A stretch of 9,631 nucleotides of DNA from Sulfuritalea sp. (GTDB lineage Bacteria; Pseudomonadota; Gammaproteobacteria; Burkholderiales; Rhodocyclaceae): contig JAPLRA010000042.1 in the NCBI GenBank assembly GCA_026399445.1, forward strand, positions 1 through 9,631, given 5' to 3'. The position numbers and the translations under genes were made by a program. The notes beneath the pieces are model-generated. The model searched no databases. It was given only the letters and a program-made list of their open reading frames with translations, and had not been told where the DNA came from. The first letter of the stretch is position 1. Each line of letters opens with the position of its first letter. Below, in pieces: positions 1 through 7,179 of this stretch.

Positions 1-1033
1 CCAGAGTCAAAACGGAACCTACGGCCAGGGTCGAGACCCCGGTGATCGCCTGGCCCACGGTGCAGCCCATCGACAGCACGCCGCCGATGCCCATCAGCAC
101 GGCGCCTATGGCGTGATTGACAAAATCACCACGATTGACGAACCATTCAATCCGGAAGTTACGGGTAATCAGGGAGTAGACGAGAGAGCCGGCGATCACG
201 CCCACCAGGGCCATGATGCCGAAGTTGATCAGGGAGGTATCCGTCGGGTTCATCACGTAGCGGGCCAGATCGCCCATCGGGCTGATGAAGGTGAAGGACT
301 GGGTTTCCACCCGCAAGGGCTTGACGTCGGCAAAGTCGGCGAATTCCTTCCAGGCCACGCCCATCGAACTTCCGGTGACGTACCACCCGACAATCACGGC
401 TATGCCGATAACGGCGCCGCCCAGAATATGGTCGAAGCTGCCGCGAAAGTCGCGCGACGAAAAAGCGAATACGAGCAAGGCCAGCGCGAGTACCAGCCCC
501 ACGCTTGTATTGCCCAGTCCGGTCAGGTCGCCCAGAGCCTGGCTTGCCTTGCCCGCTGCGGCCAGATTGATGGTGGTCGCCGACACCAGGCTGCCGAACA
601 CCGTGTCGTAGAAGTCGGTCCACAGCATTGCGTAGGCGCAGGCCGAGGCGATCGCCAGAACCACCAGGGATTTCAGGTTGCCGCCACCAATACGCACCAA
701 TGTTTTGTTGCCGCAACCCGACGCCAGCGTCATGCCGATACCGAACATGAGCCCGCCCAGCAGGTAACGCAGCCACGCCAGATTGGGAGTCCGATACGGA
801 GGGAAAGTACCGGTGCCGATCACTGCCTTGCCCGACGCTTCGAGCACGACGACGCCGAGCGTGGCAACCGCGATGGCGAACAACCATGCGCGCAGTCGCC
901 CGGTGTCACCCATGTTCACCCAGTCGGAAACCGCGCCCATGGTGCAGAAATTGGTCTTGTTGGCCACTGCGCCCATGACCATGCCGGTGACGAAAACAAC
1001 ACCCAGAATTTGCAGATGAATAGTGAATTCCAT
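1..1033 (-). CDS. YeeE/YedE-family sulfur-compound transporter, 3' end outside window
   Basis: Integral inner-membrane protein of the YeeE/YedE (TsuA-like) family; studied members import thiosulfate or related sulfur species for cysteine and cofactor synthesis. The frame is open from ATG at 1033 to the window edge (344 residues), so only the C-terminal tail is missing. Family motifs are clear: NFCTMGAVSDW near residue 28, SGCGNKTLVRIGGGN near 105, and MGCTVGQAITGVSTL near 322. Cys30, Cys107 and Cys324 sit in these motifs, where characterised YeeE proteins carry the cysteines that pass thiosulfate through the pore (family knowledge applied by alignment in my head). Many hydrophobic helices alternate with short loops. 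The start is supported by GGGAG (1040-1044) six bases upstream. It lies 106 bases downstream of queC on the same strand. The exact substrate is inferred; a selenium or other sulfur-species role is possible. Confidence 0.9.
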   Translation of the reverse strand, partial: MEFTIHLQILGVVFVTGMVMGAVANKTNFCTMGAVSDWVNMGDTGRLRAWLFAIAVATLGVVVLEASGKAVIGTGTFPPYRTPNLAWLRYLLGGLMFGIGMTLASGCGNKTLVRIGGGNLKSLVVLAIASACAYAMLWTDFYDTVFGSLVSATTINLAAAGKASQALGDLTGLGNTSVGLVLALALLVFAFSSRDFRGSFDHILGGAVIGIAVIVGWYVTGSSMGVAWKEFADFADVKPLRVETQSFTFISPMGDLARYVMNPTDTSLINFGIMALVGVIAGSLVYSLITRNFRIEWFVNRGDFVNHAIGAVLMGIGGVLSMGCTVGQAITGVSTLAVGSVLTL

Positions 1034-1039
1034 GAATTT

Positions 1040-1044
1040 CTCCC
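1040..1044 (-). promoter_or_regulatory. Ribosome binding site of the YeeE-family gene
   Basis: On the minus strand GGGAG is followed by six bases and then ATG at 1033. This is good Shine-Dalgarno spacing and fixes the start of the transporter. Confidence 0.7.
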
Positions 1045-1139
1045 GAATCCGGGGCGCGGCTGACCCCTGGTACAGCAGGCCATTTTAGAAGAATGAATGG
1101 GGCGTCGAATCAGTCTTCTTTGGCTGCAAATAATGGCAA

Positions 1140-1804
1140 TCAATTGCCGCCGGCGTAGCGAGTCGGGTCCGCCAGACCGGCGTCGACAAACCCCTGGCTG
1201 CGCAACCGGCAGGAGTCGCACACGCCACATGCGCGGCCTTCCGCGTCGGCCTGATAGCACGACACCGTAAGCCCGAAATCAACGCCGAGCCGCCCGCCCT
1301 GCTCGATGATCTGCGCCTTGCTCATGTCGATCAGCGGCGCGTGCAGTTTGAGCGGGTGGCCCTCTACCGCCGCCTTGGTCGCCAGATTGGCGAGTGCCTC
1401 GAAGGCGCGAATGAATTCCGGCCGGCAATCCGGATAGCCCGAGTAGTCCACCGCGTTGACCCCAAGGAAGATGTCCTGCGCGCCAAGAACCTCGGCCCAA
1501 GCCAGGGCCAAAGACAACATGACGGTATTGCGCGCCGGCACATAGGTAACCGGAATGCCCGGCTGTACGCCTGCCGTCGGCACGGCGATCGAGCTATCGG
1601 TCAGCGCGGATCCGCCCAGCCACGATGGGCGGCAGCCCCCAGCGCTACGGCGACGCGCGCCGCGGCCTGCAGTTCCGCGCCATGGCGCTGGCCGTAATCG
1701 AGCGACAGGCAATGGCAGGCAAAGCCCTGCCCGCGCGCCATGGCCAGAACGGTGGCGGAATCCAGTCCGCCGGAGAGGAGAACAACTGCAGGCTTGCTTC
1801 GCAT
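1140..1804 (-). pseudogene. queC: 7-cyano-7-deazaguanine synthase QueC, disrupted by internal deletion/frameshift
   Basis: QueC converts 7-carboxy-7-deazaguanine to preQ0 with ATP and ammonia, in cytoplasmic queuosine synthesis. The N-terminal part starts at ATG 1804 and carries the PP-loop SGGLDSATV (about residues 11-19) and DYGQRH; it reads to AAHR (CGT at 1622-1624), then runs out of frame to a TGA at 1601-1603. The rest of QueC continues in another frame from LGGSALTD (CTG at 1617-1619) to TGA at 1140-1142. It includes VTYVPARNT, VDYSGYPDCRPEF and the four zinc cysteines of SCYQ...CGVCDSC. Family members usually have about eight residues between the two blocks; here only two bases remain, a net loss near 22 bases. 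All functional motifs survive, so this is either a recent inactivating deletion or a sequence/assembly error. No clear ribosome binding site precedes 1804. The gene is divergent from miaB. Confidence 0.85.
1612..1632. repeat. 7-bp perfect inverted repeat spanning the queC break
   Basis: Arms CCGCCCA (1612-1618) and TGGGCGG (1626-1632) are exact reverse complements around a seven-base loop. The point where the two queC frames should join (1619-1622) lies in the loop. Such a GC hairpin could promote a deletion in the cell or a compression/assembly error; it may also be chance in GC-rich coding DNA. Confidence 0.6.
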
Positions 1805-1842
1805 GGGCCGATGGTAACAAACAGGCGGCTACGTCGCTGTTC

Positions 1843-1848
1843 TATAAT
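1843..1848 (+). promoter_or_regulatory. Candidate -10 box (TATAAT) of the miaB operon
   Basis: A perfect TATAAT lies in the 78-base queC-miaB divergent gap, 34 bases before the miaB ATG, giving a predicted transcript start near 1855 and a leader of about 28 bases. No good -35 box is seen at 16-18 bases spacing (the region reads AACAGG or similar), nor a TGn extension, so recognition would rely on the -10 or an activator. Confidence 0.45.
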
Positions 1849-1882
1849 CCGCGCTCTTCCCGAATTCCTTGTGCAATCGACG

Positions 1883-3250
1883 ATGGCAAAGAAAGTGTTC
1901 ATCCGCACCTTCGGCTGTCAGATGAACGAATACGACTCCGACAAGATGGCCGACGTGCTCGCCGGCAGCGACGGCGTGGTCAAGACGGATAACCCGGAAG
2001 AAGCCGACATCATCCTGTTCAACACCTGTTCGGTGCGCGAGAAGGCGCAGGAGAAGGTGTTCCATGACTTGGGACGGATCAAGCACCTGAAACAGATCAA
2101 TCCGAACCTCGTGATCGGCGTCGGCGGCTGTGTCGCCAGCCAGGAGGGCGAAGCCATTGTCGCCCGGGCGCCTTATGTCGATCTGGTGTTCGGCCCGCAG
2201 ACCCTGCACCGCCTGCCGCAGATGATCGCCGCGCGCCGCGAAAGCGGACGGGCGCAGGTCGACATCTCCTTTCCGGAAATCGAGAAGTTCGACGCGCTGC
2301 CACCGGCCACGGTTACCGGAACGTCGGCTTTCGTCTCCATCATGGAAGGCTGCTCGAAGTATTGCAGCTTCTGCGTTGTGCCTTACACCCGCGGCGAGGA
2401 AGTCTCGCGCCCTCTGGCCGACGTGCTGGCGGAAATCGGCGGGCTCGTCGCACGCGGTGTGCGTGAAGTCACGCTGCTGGGCCAGAACGTCAATGCCTAC
2501 CGGGGAAACGCCGACGACGAGAGCGGTGACGCAACGGCAGACCTTGCGTTCCTGATCGAGACCCTGGCCGACATGGATGGCATTGAACGCATCCGCTACA
2601 CCACCTCGCACCCGCGCGAGATGACGCAAAGGCTGATCGACACCTACCGGACTACGCCCAAGCTGGTCTCGCATCTGCACCTGCCGGTTCAGTCGGGCTC
2701 GGACCGGATTCTGGCGGCGATGAAACGCGGCTATTCTGTGCTGGAATTCAAGTCCCTGGTGAAGAAGCTCAAGGCGGCGCGGCCCGATCTCTCGCTTTCT
2801 TCCGATTTCATCGTCGGCTTCCCCGGCGAAACCGAAGACGACTTCGAAAAAACCATGTGCCTGATTGCGGAACTGGGTTTCGACAACAGCTTCTCCTTCG
2901 TGTACAGCCCGCGCCCCGGCACGCCGGCCGCCGACATGGCCGACGACACGCCGCAGGAGGTCAAGATCCGACGCCTGATGCGCTTGCAGAAGACCATCGA
3001 AGCGCAGGCATTCAAGATCAGCCAGGCGATGGTCGGCACTACCCGGCGCATCCTGGTCGAAGGTCATGCAAGAAAAGACTCCAGCGAACTCGCCGGGCGC
3101 ACCGACAACAACCGCGTGGTCAACTTCGCCGGCAACGAACGTCTGATCGGTCGCTTCATCGATGTCACTATCACCGCTGCGCTGCCTCACAGTCTGCGCG
3201 GCGAAGTGGTCAAACTTCCGGAAGAGGCCGCTTCGGCCGTTTCTCCCTGA
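1883..3250 (+). CDS. miaB: tRNA-2-methylthio-N6-dimethylallyladenosine synthase MiaB
   Basis: Radical-SAM methylthiotransferase that turns i6A37 into ms2i6A37 in tRNAs reading UNN codons; cytoplasmic, with two 4Fe-4S clusters. The N-terminal UPF0004 domain opens with VFIRTFGCQMNEYDSD and supplies Cys12, Cys49 and Cys83 for the auxiliary cluster. The radical-SAM motif is CSKYCSFC (Cys157, Cys161, Cys164), followed by VVPYTRGEE. HLPVQSGSD and SSDFIVGFPGET are family signatures. The C-terminal TRAM segment covers roughly the last 70 residues (from RRILVEG). The length, 455 aa, is normal. The start at 1883 is chosen because MAKKVFIRTFGCQ matches family N-termini; the frame stays open far upstream, but that part overlaps queC and looks non-coding. 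No strong ribosome binding site is seen. First gene of the ybeZYX-lnt cluster, whose next gene begins 36 bases on. Confidence 0.97.
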   Translation: MAKKVFIRTFGCQMNEYDSDKMADVLAGSDGVVKTDNPEEADIILFNTCSVREKAQEKVFHDLGRIKHLKQINPNLVIGVGGCVASQEGEAIVARAPYVDLVFGPQTLHRLPQMIAARRESGRAQVDISFPEIEKFDALPPATVTGTSAFVSIMEGCSKYCSFCVVPYTRGEEVSRPLADVLAEIGGLVARGVREVTLLGQNVNAYRGNADDESGDATADLAFLIETLADMDGIERIRYTTSHPREMTQRLIDTYRTTPKLVSHLHLPVQSGSDRILAAMKRGYSVLEFKSLVKKLKAARPDLSLSSDFIVGFPGETEDDFEKTMCLIAELGFDNSFSFVYSPRPGTPAADMADDTPQEVKIRRLMRLQKTIEAQAFKISQAMVGTTRRILVEGHARKDSSELAGRTDNNRVVNFAGNERLIGRFIDVTITAALPHSLRGEVVKLPEEAASAVSP

Positions 3251-3286
3251 TCTGTCAGCCATGCCGGACAACATCCCCTGCACAAC

Positions 3287-4267
3287 GTGGTGAAGACTTC
3301 GCCCCGCCCGCTGACGCTGTCCCTGCAACCGCTCGACAACGTGCGGCTGCAGAATCTTTGCGGCGCGCTCGACGAGAATCTGCGTCAGATCGAAGCCGCT
3401 TTCGACGTCACCATCAGCCGTCGCGGACAGCACTGCCGGATCAGCGGCGAGCTGGCGCAGTCGCGACTGGCGGCAAAAGCCTTGCAGCATTTCTATGAAA
3501 ACGCAGCCGAGCCGCTCTCCATCGACGAACTCCAGCTCGGCTTGATTGAAGTCGCGCGCAACCGCGACGCGGGTTCGCCATACTCGCCGGTGCCGCCGAA
3601 TGCCGGACTGCTGACAAAGAAGCACGACCTGCATGGCCGCACACCGAATCAGGCGAAATATCTGCGCGATATCCAGGAACACGACATCACCTTCGGCATC
3701 GGCCCGGCCGGTACCGGCAAGACCTACCTCGCGGTAGCCGCCGCGATCGACGCCTTCGAGCGCGACCAGGTCAGCCGCATCGTCCTCACCCGGCCGGCGG
3801 TCGAAGCCGGCGAGCGGCTCGGCTTCCTGCCCGGCGATCTGGCGCAGAAGATCGACCCCTATCTGCGCCCGCTCTATGATGCGCTGTACGACCTGATGGG
3901 CTTCGAGAAGGTATCGAAGCTGTTCGAAAAGCAGAACATCGAGATTGCGCCGCTGGCCTACATGCGCGGACGCACGCTGAACCATGCCTTCATCATTCTC
4001 GATGAAGCGCAGAACACCACGCCGGAACAGATGAAGATGTTCCTCACACGGATCGGCATCGGCGCCAAGGCGGTGGTCACCGGCGACGTGACGCAGATCG
4101 ACCTTCCGCGCGGGCAGAAGTCCGGACTGGTCGAAGCGCGTCGCATTCTGGCCGACGTGCGCGGCCTGGCATTCACCGACTTTGACGCTTCCGACGTGGT
4201 GCGCCACCCGCTGGTCGCACGCATTGTCAATGCCTATGAGAAAAACAGCGCGACCCCGCCTGCCTGA
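3287..4267 (+). CDS. ybeZ: PhoH-like ATPase YbeZ
   Basis: P-loop NTPase of the PhoH family, cytoplasmic, linked with YbeY in RNA processing and ribosome maturation; the family shows ATPase or helicase-like features, though the exact role is unsettled. Visible: an N-terminal region of about 110 residues containing the block LDNVRLQNLCGALDENLRQIE, then Walker A GPAGTGKT (139-146), LTRPAVEAGERLGFLPGD (167-184), Walker B FIILDEAQN (235-243) and the sensor-like VVTGDVTQID (263-272). The length, 326 aa, is typical of the short YbeZ type. The start is non-ATG: after the miaB stop the same frame has no ATG, so GTG 3287 or the adjacent GTG 3290 must be used; no clear ribosome binding site. The 3' end overlaps the probable ybeY start by 32 bases, suggesting coupled translation. 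Confidence 0.94.
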   Translation: MVKTSPRPLTLSLQPLDNVRLQNLCGALDENLRQIEAAFDVTISRRGQHCRISGELAQSRLAAKALQHFYENAAEPLSIDELQLGLIEVARNRDAGSPYSPVPPNAGLLTKKHDLHGRTPNQAKYLRDIQEHDITFGIGPAGTGKTYLAVAAAIDAFERDQVSRIVLTRPAVEAGERLGFLPGDLAQKIDPYLRPLYDALYDLMGFEKVSKLFEKQNIEIAPLAYMRGRTLNHAFIILDEAQNTTPEQMKMFLTRIGIGAKAVVTGDVTQIDLPRGQKSGLVEARRILADVRGLAFTDFDASDVVRHPLVARIVNAYEKNSATPPA

Positions 4268-4694
4268 GTTGAGTCTTTCAATTCAGTACCCGGGCGGCAA
4301 GGCCGACGCCCCGACTCGCCCGCAGCTTCGTCGCTGGGTCCGCGCGGCCTGCACAAAACCTGCCGAAGTAACCGTGCGCTTTGTCGGCGCCGAAGAGGGG
4401 CAGCGGCTCAATCACGACTACCGCGGCAAGGCCTGCGCCACCAACGTGCTGTCCTTTCCCTACGAATCCGGTGAGCGAATTTGCGGCGACCTGGTGCTCT
4501 GCGTGCCGGTGGTGAATAGCGAGGCCGCGGAGCAAGGCAAGTCGTCCGAAGCCCACTACGCGCATATGGTGGTGCATGGTATGCTGCATTTGCAGGGCTA
4601 TGACCACGAGACCAGCCCGGAGGACGCAGAACGCATGGAAGCGGTCGAGCGCGAAATTCTGGCTGATCTCGGTTACCCCGATCCTTACGCGTAA
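4236..4694 (+). CDS. ybeY: Endoribonuclease / rRNA maturation factor YbeY
   Basis: Zinc metalloprotein (UPF0054) needed for 16S rRNA 3'-end maturation and 70S quality control. The metal site H-x3-H-x5-H is intact as HGMLHLQGYDH (His114, His118, His124). Upstream lie the conserved LNHDYRGK and ATNVLSFPYE blocks and GDLVLC. The C-terminal helix RMEAVEREILADLG is typical. The 152 aa length fits the family. Several starts are possible: ATG 4230 and ATG 4236 (both inside ybeZ), ATG 4182 (too far upstream), or TTG 4269 just after the ybeZ stop. I chose 4236 (MRKTARPRLPELSLSIQY) because family proteins usually have a short tail before the first beta strand; no ribosome binding site decides it. The partner gene ybeZ overlaps upstream and ybeX follows after three bases. 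Confidence 0.93.
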   Translation: MRKTARPRLPELSLSIQYPGGKADAPTRPQLRRWVRAACTKPAEVTVRFVGAEEGQRLNHDYRGKACATNVLSFPYESGERICGDLVLCVPVVNSEAAEQGKSSEAHYAHMVVHGMLHLQGYDHETSPEDAERMEAVEREILADLGYPDPYA

Positions 4695-4697
4695 ATA

Positions 4698-5552
4698 ATG
4701 GACCCTTCCAGTAGACCCGGCCTGATCGAACGTCTTACCGCGCTGCTGATGCGCGAACCCGAAGACCGCGAACAACTCCTTGAATTGCTCCATGGCGCAT
4801 TCGAGCGCCATCTGATGGACGCCGACGCGCTGTCGATCATCGAAGGAGCGTTGTCGGTTGCCGACATGGCGGTACGCGACATCATGGTGCCGCGCGCGCA
4901 GATGGACGTCGTCGATATCAACGACTCGCCGGAACAGATCGTCGAGATCGTGCTCGAAACCGCGCACTCGCGCTTTCCCGCCATCGGCGAAAGCAAGGAC
5001 GATGTGCTCGGCATCCTGTTGGCCAAAGACCTGCTGCGCTACTTCGCCGGCAAGGAATTCGACCTGCGCGACACGCTGCGTCCGGCGATCTTCATCCCCG
5101 AGTCGAAGCGGCTCAACGTGCTGTTGCGCGAGTTCCGCGCCTCGCGCAACCACATGGCCATAGTCGTCGACGAATATGGCGGCGTGGCGGGACTGGTCAC
5201 CATCGAAGACGTGCTGGAGCAAATCGTCGGCGATATCGAGGACGAATACGATTTCGATGAAACCGCGGACAACATCGTCAAGGACAACACCGGCCGCTAC
5301 CGCGTCAAGGCCCTGACCGAGATCGTCGACTTCAACGCCGCATTCGCCACGCGATTTTCCGACGAGCATTTCGATACCGTGGGCGGCCTGGTCATCCATC
5401 ACCTCGGCCGCCTGCCGAAGCGCAACGAAGTCGTCAGCATCGATGGCGTGCGCATGCAGGTATTGCGCGCCGACAGCCGCCGCGTGCACACCCTGCTGGT
5501 CGATCCACAGAAGGATCTGCCGCTTTCAACACCGCCCGCTGCTGACGAATGA
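4698..5552 (+). CDS. ybeX: CorC/HlyC-family CBS-domain protein YbeX
   Basis: Cytoplasmic CorC-type protein without the DUF21 membrane domain; the family has been linked to magnesium/cobalt efflux and, from genetic context, to ribosome metabolism. Layout over 284 aa: an acidic N-terminal helix region (1-55), the first CBS domain starting at the signature VRDIMVPRAQMDVV (about 59-118), the second CBS domain (about 127-180, with MAIVVDEYGGVAGLVTIEDV), and a CorC_HlyC transporter-associated domain (about 195-272, with DTVGGLVIHHLGRLP). CBS pairs bind adenine nucleotides. The start ATG is three bases after the ybeY stop, and the stop overlaps the lnt ATG in an ATGA arrangement, so translation is probably coupled. 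The gene is also called corC; the efflux role is inferred and contested, the family assignment is firm. Confidence 0.95.
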   Translation: MDPSSRPGLIERLTALLMREPEDREQLLELLHGAFERHLMDADALSIIEGALSVADMAVRDIMVPRAQMDVVDINDSPEQIVEIVLETAHSRFPAIGESKDDVLGILLAKDLLRYFAGKEFDLRDTLRPAIFIPESKRLNVLLREFRASRNHMAIVVDEYGGVAGLVTIEDVLEQIVGDIEDEYDFDETADNIVKDNTGRYRVKALTEIVDFNAAFATRFSDEHFDTVGGLVIHHLGRLPKRNEVVSIDGVRMQVLRADSRRVHTLLVDPQKDLPLSTPPAADE

Positions 5553-7057
5553 CCTTGCAACAACCGGTGGCCCCCTTGCGCGCCGCGGTGACTGCTTTTG
5601 TCCTGGGTGCATTCTGCGTCCTCGGTTTCGCGCCTTTCGCTGCGTATTTCACCGCGTATCTCGCCGTATCGCCAGCGCCGACTCTTGCCCTGGCCGGATT
5701 GTTCCTGCTCTGGCGCAAGGCAGCTACCGCCCGCGAAGCAATACGAATCGGCCTGGCATGGGGTGCCGGTTGCTTCCTGTTCGGCGTGTCATGGGTCTAC
5801 GTCAGCCTGTCGGAATTCGGCGGCATGGCGCCACCCCTTGCGGCCGCGGCGACGCTCCTGTTCTGCCTCTACCTCGCCCTGTTTCCAGCGCTGGCCGGCG
5901 GCTTGTTCGTGCGTTGGCGCAGAAGCACAGCACGCGATGTGCTGCTGTTCGCCGGCCTGTGGACTCTGTGCGAATGGTTGCGCGGGACGCTGTTCACGGG
6001 CTTCCCCTGGCTGGCAATCGGCTACTCGCAAAGCCCGCCGAGCCCCTTGGCTGGGTGGGCATCGGTGCTCGGTGTCTATGGCGTCGGCTTCATCGTTGCC
6101 CTGATCGCCGGGCTGATTGGCGAAATGAGCGCCGTCGGCTGGCGCAAACCGGGAACATGGGCTGCGATAGCCCTGCTGCTCGGTCTTGGCGGCGTACTGC
6201 ACCAGATGGACTGGACGCAGCCGGCAGGCAGCCCCGTCACGGTGAGCCTGCTGCAGGGCAACGTGCCGCAAAGCCTCAAGTGGGATCCGAAACGGCTGTC
6301 GTTATCGGTGGACACCTATGTGCGTCTGGCCACGGCCAATCCGGCAACGCTCACCGTGCTGCCCGAAACCGCCCTGCCCCTCTACTTCAACGAGGTGCCG
6401 CGCGACGTGCTGCGCAGCCTGACGCGCCACGGCGACGCCTTGATTGGCGTCGCCGTCGGCACCACCACCGGCGGCTACACCAACGGTGCCGTCACGCTGA
6501 CTCCGGAACTCGCTGCGAACGCCTACACCAAACGTCATCTGGTGCCCTTCGGCGAATACGCGCCGCCGGGCTTCGCCTGGTTCTTCCGCTTCGCGCGCAT
6601 CCCCATGTCGGATTTCACCGCCGGCGCTGCGCGACAGGAACCGCTCAATACGGCCGGCCAGCGCATCGCGCCGAATATCTGCTACGAGGATTTGTTCGGC
6701 GAGGAATTGCTCGACGCCCTGCCAGCCGCGACTTTGCTGGTGAATCTTTCCAATACGGCGTGGTTCGGCGACTCTCTGGCGCAGCCGCAGCATTTGCAGA
6801 TCGCCCAGTTGCGCGCCATCGAGACCGGCCGTGTGATGCTGCGCGCAACCAACACCGGGATGACCGCCATGGTGGGGCCGGACGGCGTCATCGCCGCTTC
6901 ACTACCACCCTTCACCACTGCCGCGCTGGTGGTGCAAGCCCAGGGGCGGACAGGCCTGACGCCCTATGCCCGCTGGGGCAACCTGCTGGCGCTGCTGATC
7001 GCGGCCGGCGCCTGCCTGACGGCGATTCGCGCGAAAGACTCGGTACGGAGTCGCTGA
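5549..7057 (+). CDS. lnt: Apolipoprotein N-acyltransferase Lnt
   Basis: Inner-membrane enzyme that transfers an acyl chain from a phospholipid to the N-terminal cysteine of diacylglyceryl lipoproteins, the third and last lipoprotein maturation step in Gram-negative bacteria. The N-terminal 220 residues form several hydrophobic helices with the family motif CEWLRGTLFTGFPW (141-154). A periplasmic nitrilase-like domain follows, from VTVSLLQGNVPQSLKW (230-245), with catalytic Glu273 (LPETALP), Lys328 (YTKRHLVPFGEY) and Cys378 (APNICYEDLF). A last transmembrane helix lies near 478-494. The length of 502 aa is normal. ATG 5549 overlaps the ybeX stop by four bases. Last gene of the miaB-ybeZ-ybeY-ybeX-lnt cluster; the next gene is convergent. 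Confidence 0.97.
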   Translation: MTLQQPVAPLRAAVTAFVLGAFCVLGFAPFAAYFTAYLAVSPAPTLALAGLFLLWRKAATAREAIRIGLAWGAGCFLFGVSWVYVSLSEFGGMAPPLAAAATLLFCLYLALFPALAGGLFVRWRRSTARDVLLFAGLWTLCEWLRGTLFTGFPWLAIGYSQSPPSPLAGWASVLGVYGVGFIVALIAGLIGEMSAVGWRKPGTWAAIALLLGLGGVLHQMDWTQPAGSPVTVSLLQGNVPQSLKWDPKRLSLSVDTYVRLATANPATLTVLPETALPLYFNEVPRDVLRSLTRHGDALIGVAVGTTTGGYTNGAVTLTPELAANAYTKRHLVPFGEYAPPGFAWFFRFARIPMSDFTAGAARQEPLNTAGQRIAPNICYEDLFGEELLDALPAATLLVNLSNTAWFGDSLAQPQHLQIAQLRAIETGRVMLRATNTGMTAMVGPDGVIAASLPPFTTAALVVQAQGRTGLTPYARWGNLLALLIAAGACLTAIRAKDSVRSR

Positions 7058-7088
7058 TAAGAAACGAGCGCAGCGAGCAAGACAGTCA

Positions 7089-7106
7089 CCCCGCCCCGGG
7101 GCGGGG
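7089..7106. repeat. Perfect 18-base GC palindrome downstream of lnt
   Basis: CCCCGCCCCGGGGCGGGG equals its own reverse complement and starts 32 bases after the lnt stop. It has no T-tract on either side, so it is not a standard intrinsic terminator. It may belong to a dispersed extragenic palindrome family, together with the flanking AACGAGCGCAGCGAG; this cannot be tested from one copy. Confidence 0.7.
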
Positions 7107-7118
7107 CAGGGGGTGGGG
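7098..7118 (+). other. Potential G-quadruplex
   Basis: Four runs of at least four G occur on the plus strand: 7098-7101, 7103-7106, 7109-7113 and 7115-7118, separated by C, CA and T. Short loops of one, two and one base with runs of four or more are a textbook intramolecular G-quadruplex pattern. It would form in the lnt transcript 3' region and shares two runs with the adjacent palindrome, so the two structures compete. Confidence 0.6.
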
Positions 7119-7148
7119 AGCGACCAATTCGCTTTTGCGTTGTTTCAG

Positions 7149-7178
7149 GCTCGGGGCACGTCGTACCCGATCACGAGC
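7149..7178. terminator. Hairpin between convergent genes, possible bidirectional terminator
   Basis: Inner arms GGGCAC (7154-7159) and GTACCC (7163-7168) pair with one mismatch (or a G-U wobble, depending on strand) around a three-base loop. Outer arms GCTCG (7149-7153) and CGAGC (7174-7178) extend the stem past a five-base bulge. It sits directly after the stop of the small minus-strand gene, downstream of lnt. No U-tract follows on either strand, so termination is only inferred from position. Confidence 0.3.
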
Positions 7179-7179
7179 A

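Noticed and set aside
113..1063. Plus-strand open frame opposite the YeeE-family gene
   Set aside because: Antisense to a transporter with three diagnostic cysteine motifs; composition is His/Gln/Gly-rich and unlike a protein family.
1082..1087. TAAAAT on the minus strand as a separate promoter for the YeeE-family gene
   Set aside because: It matches a -10 box at five of six bases, but no -35-like hexamer is found at 16-18 bases spacing; too weak to call.
1140..1820. Minus-strand frame read as a complete 226-aa protein starting at 1820
   Set aside because: Only its part after about 1620 is QueC-like; the first 65 or so residues are the wrong frame of the QueC N-terminal region, whose true frame starts at 1804.
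1829..4207. Long minus-strand open frame opposite miaB and ybeZ (792 codons)
   Set aside because: It lies wholly antisense to two clearly conserved genes; its His/Arg/Gln/Asp-rich product has no family motif. A codon-bias shadow of GC-rich coding DNA.
7089..7106. GC palindrome as an intrinsic terminator of the lnt operon
   Set aside because: No T-tract follows on either strand, so it fails the standard definition; kept only as a repeat/structural element.
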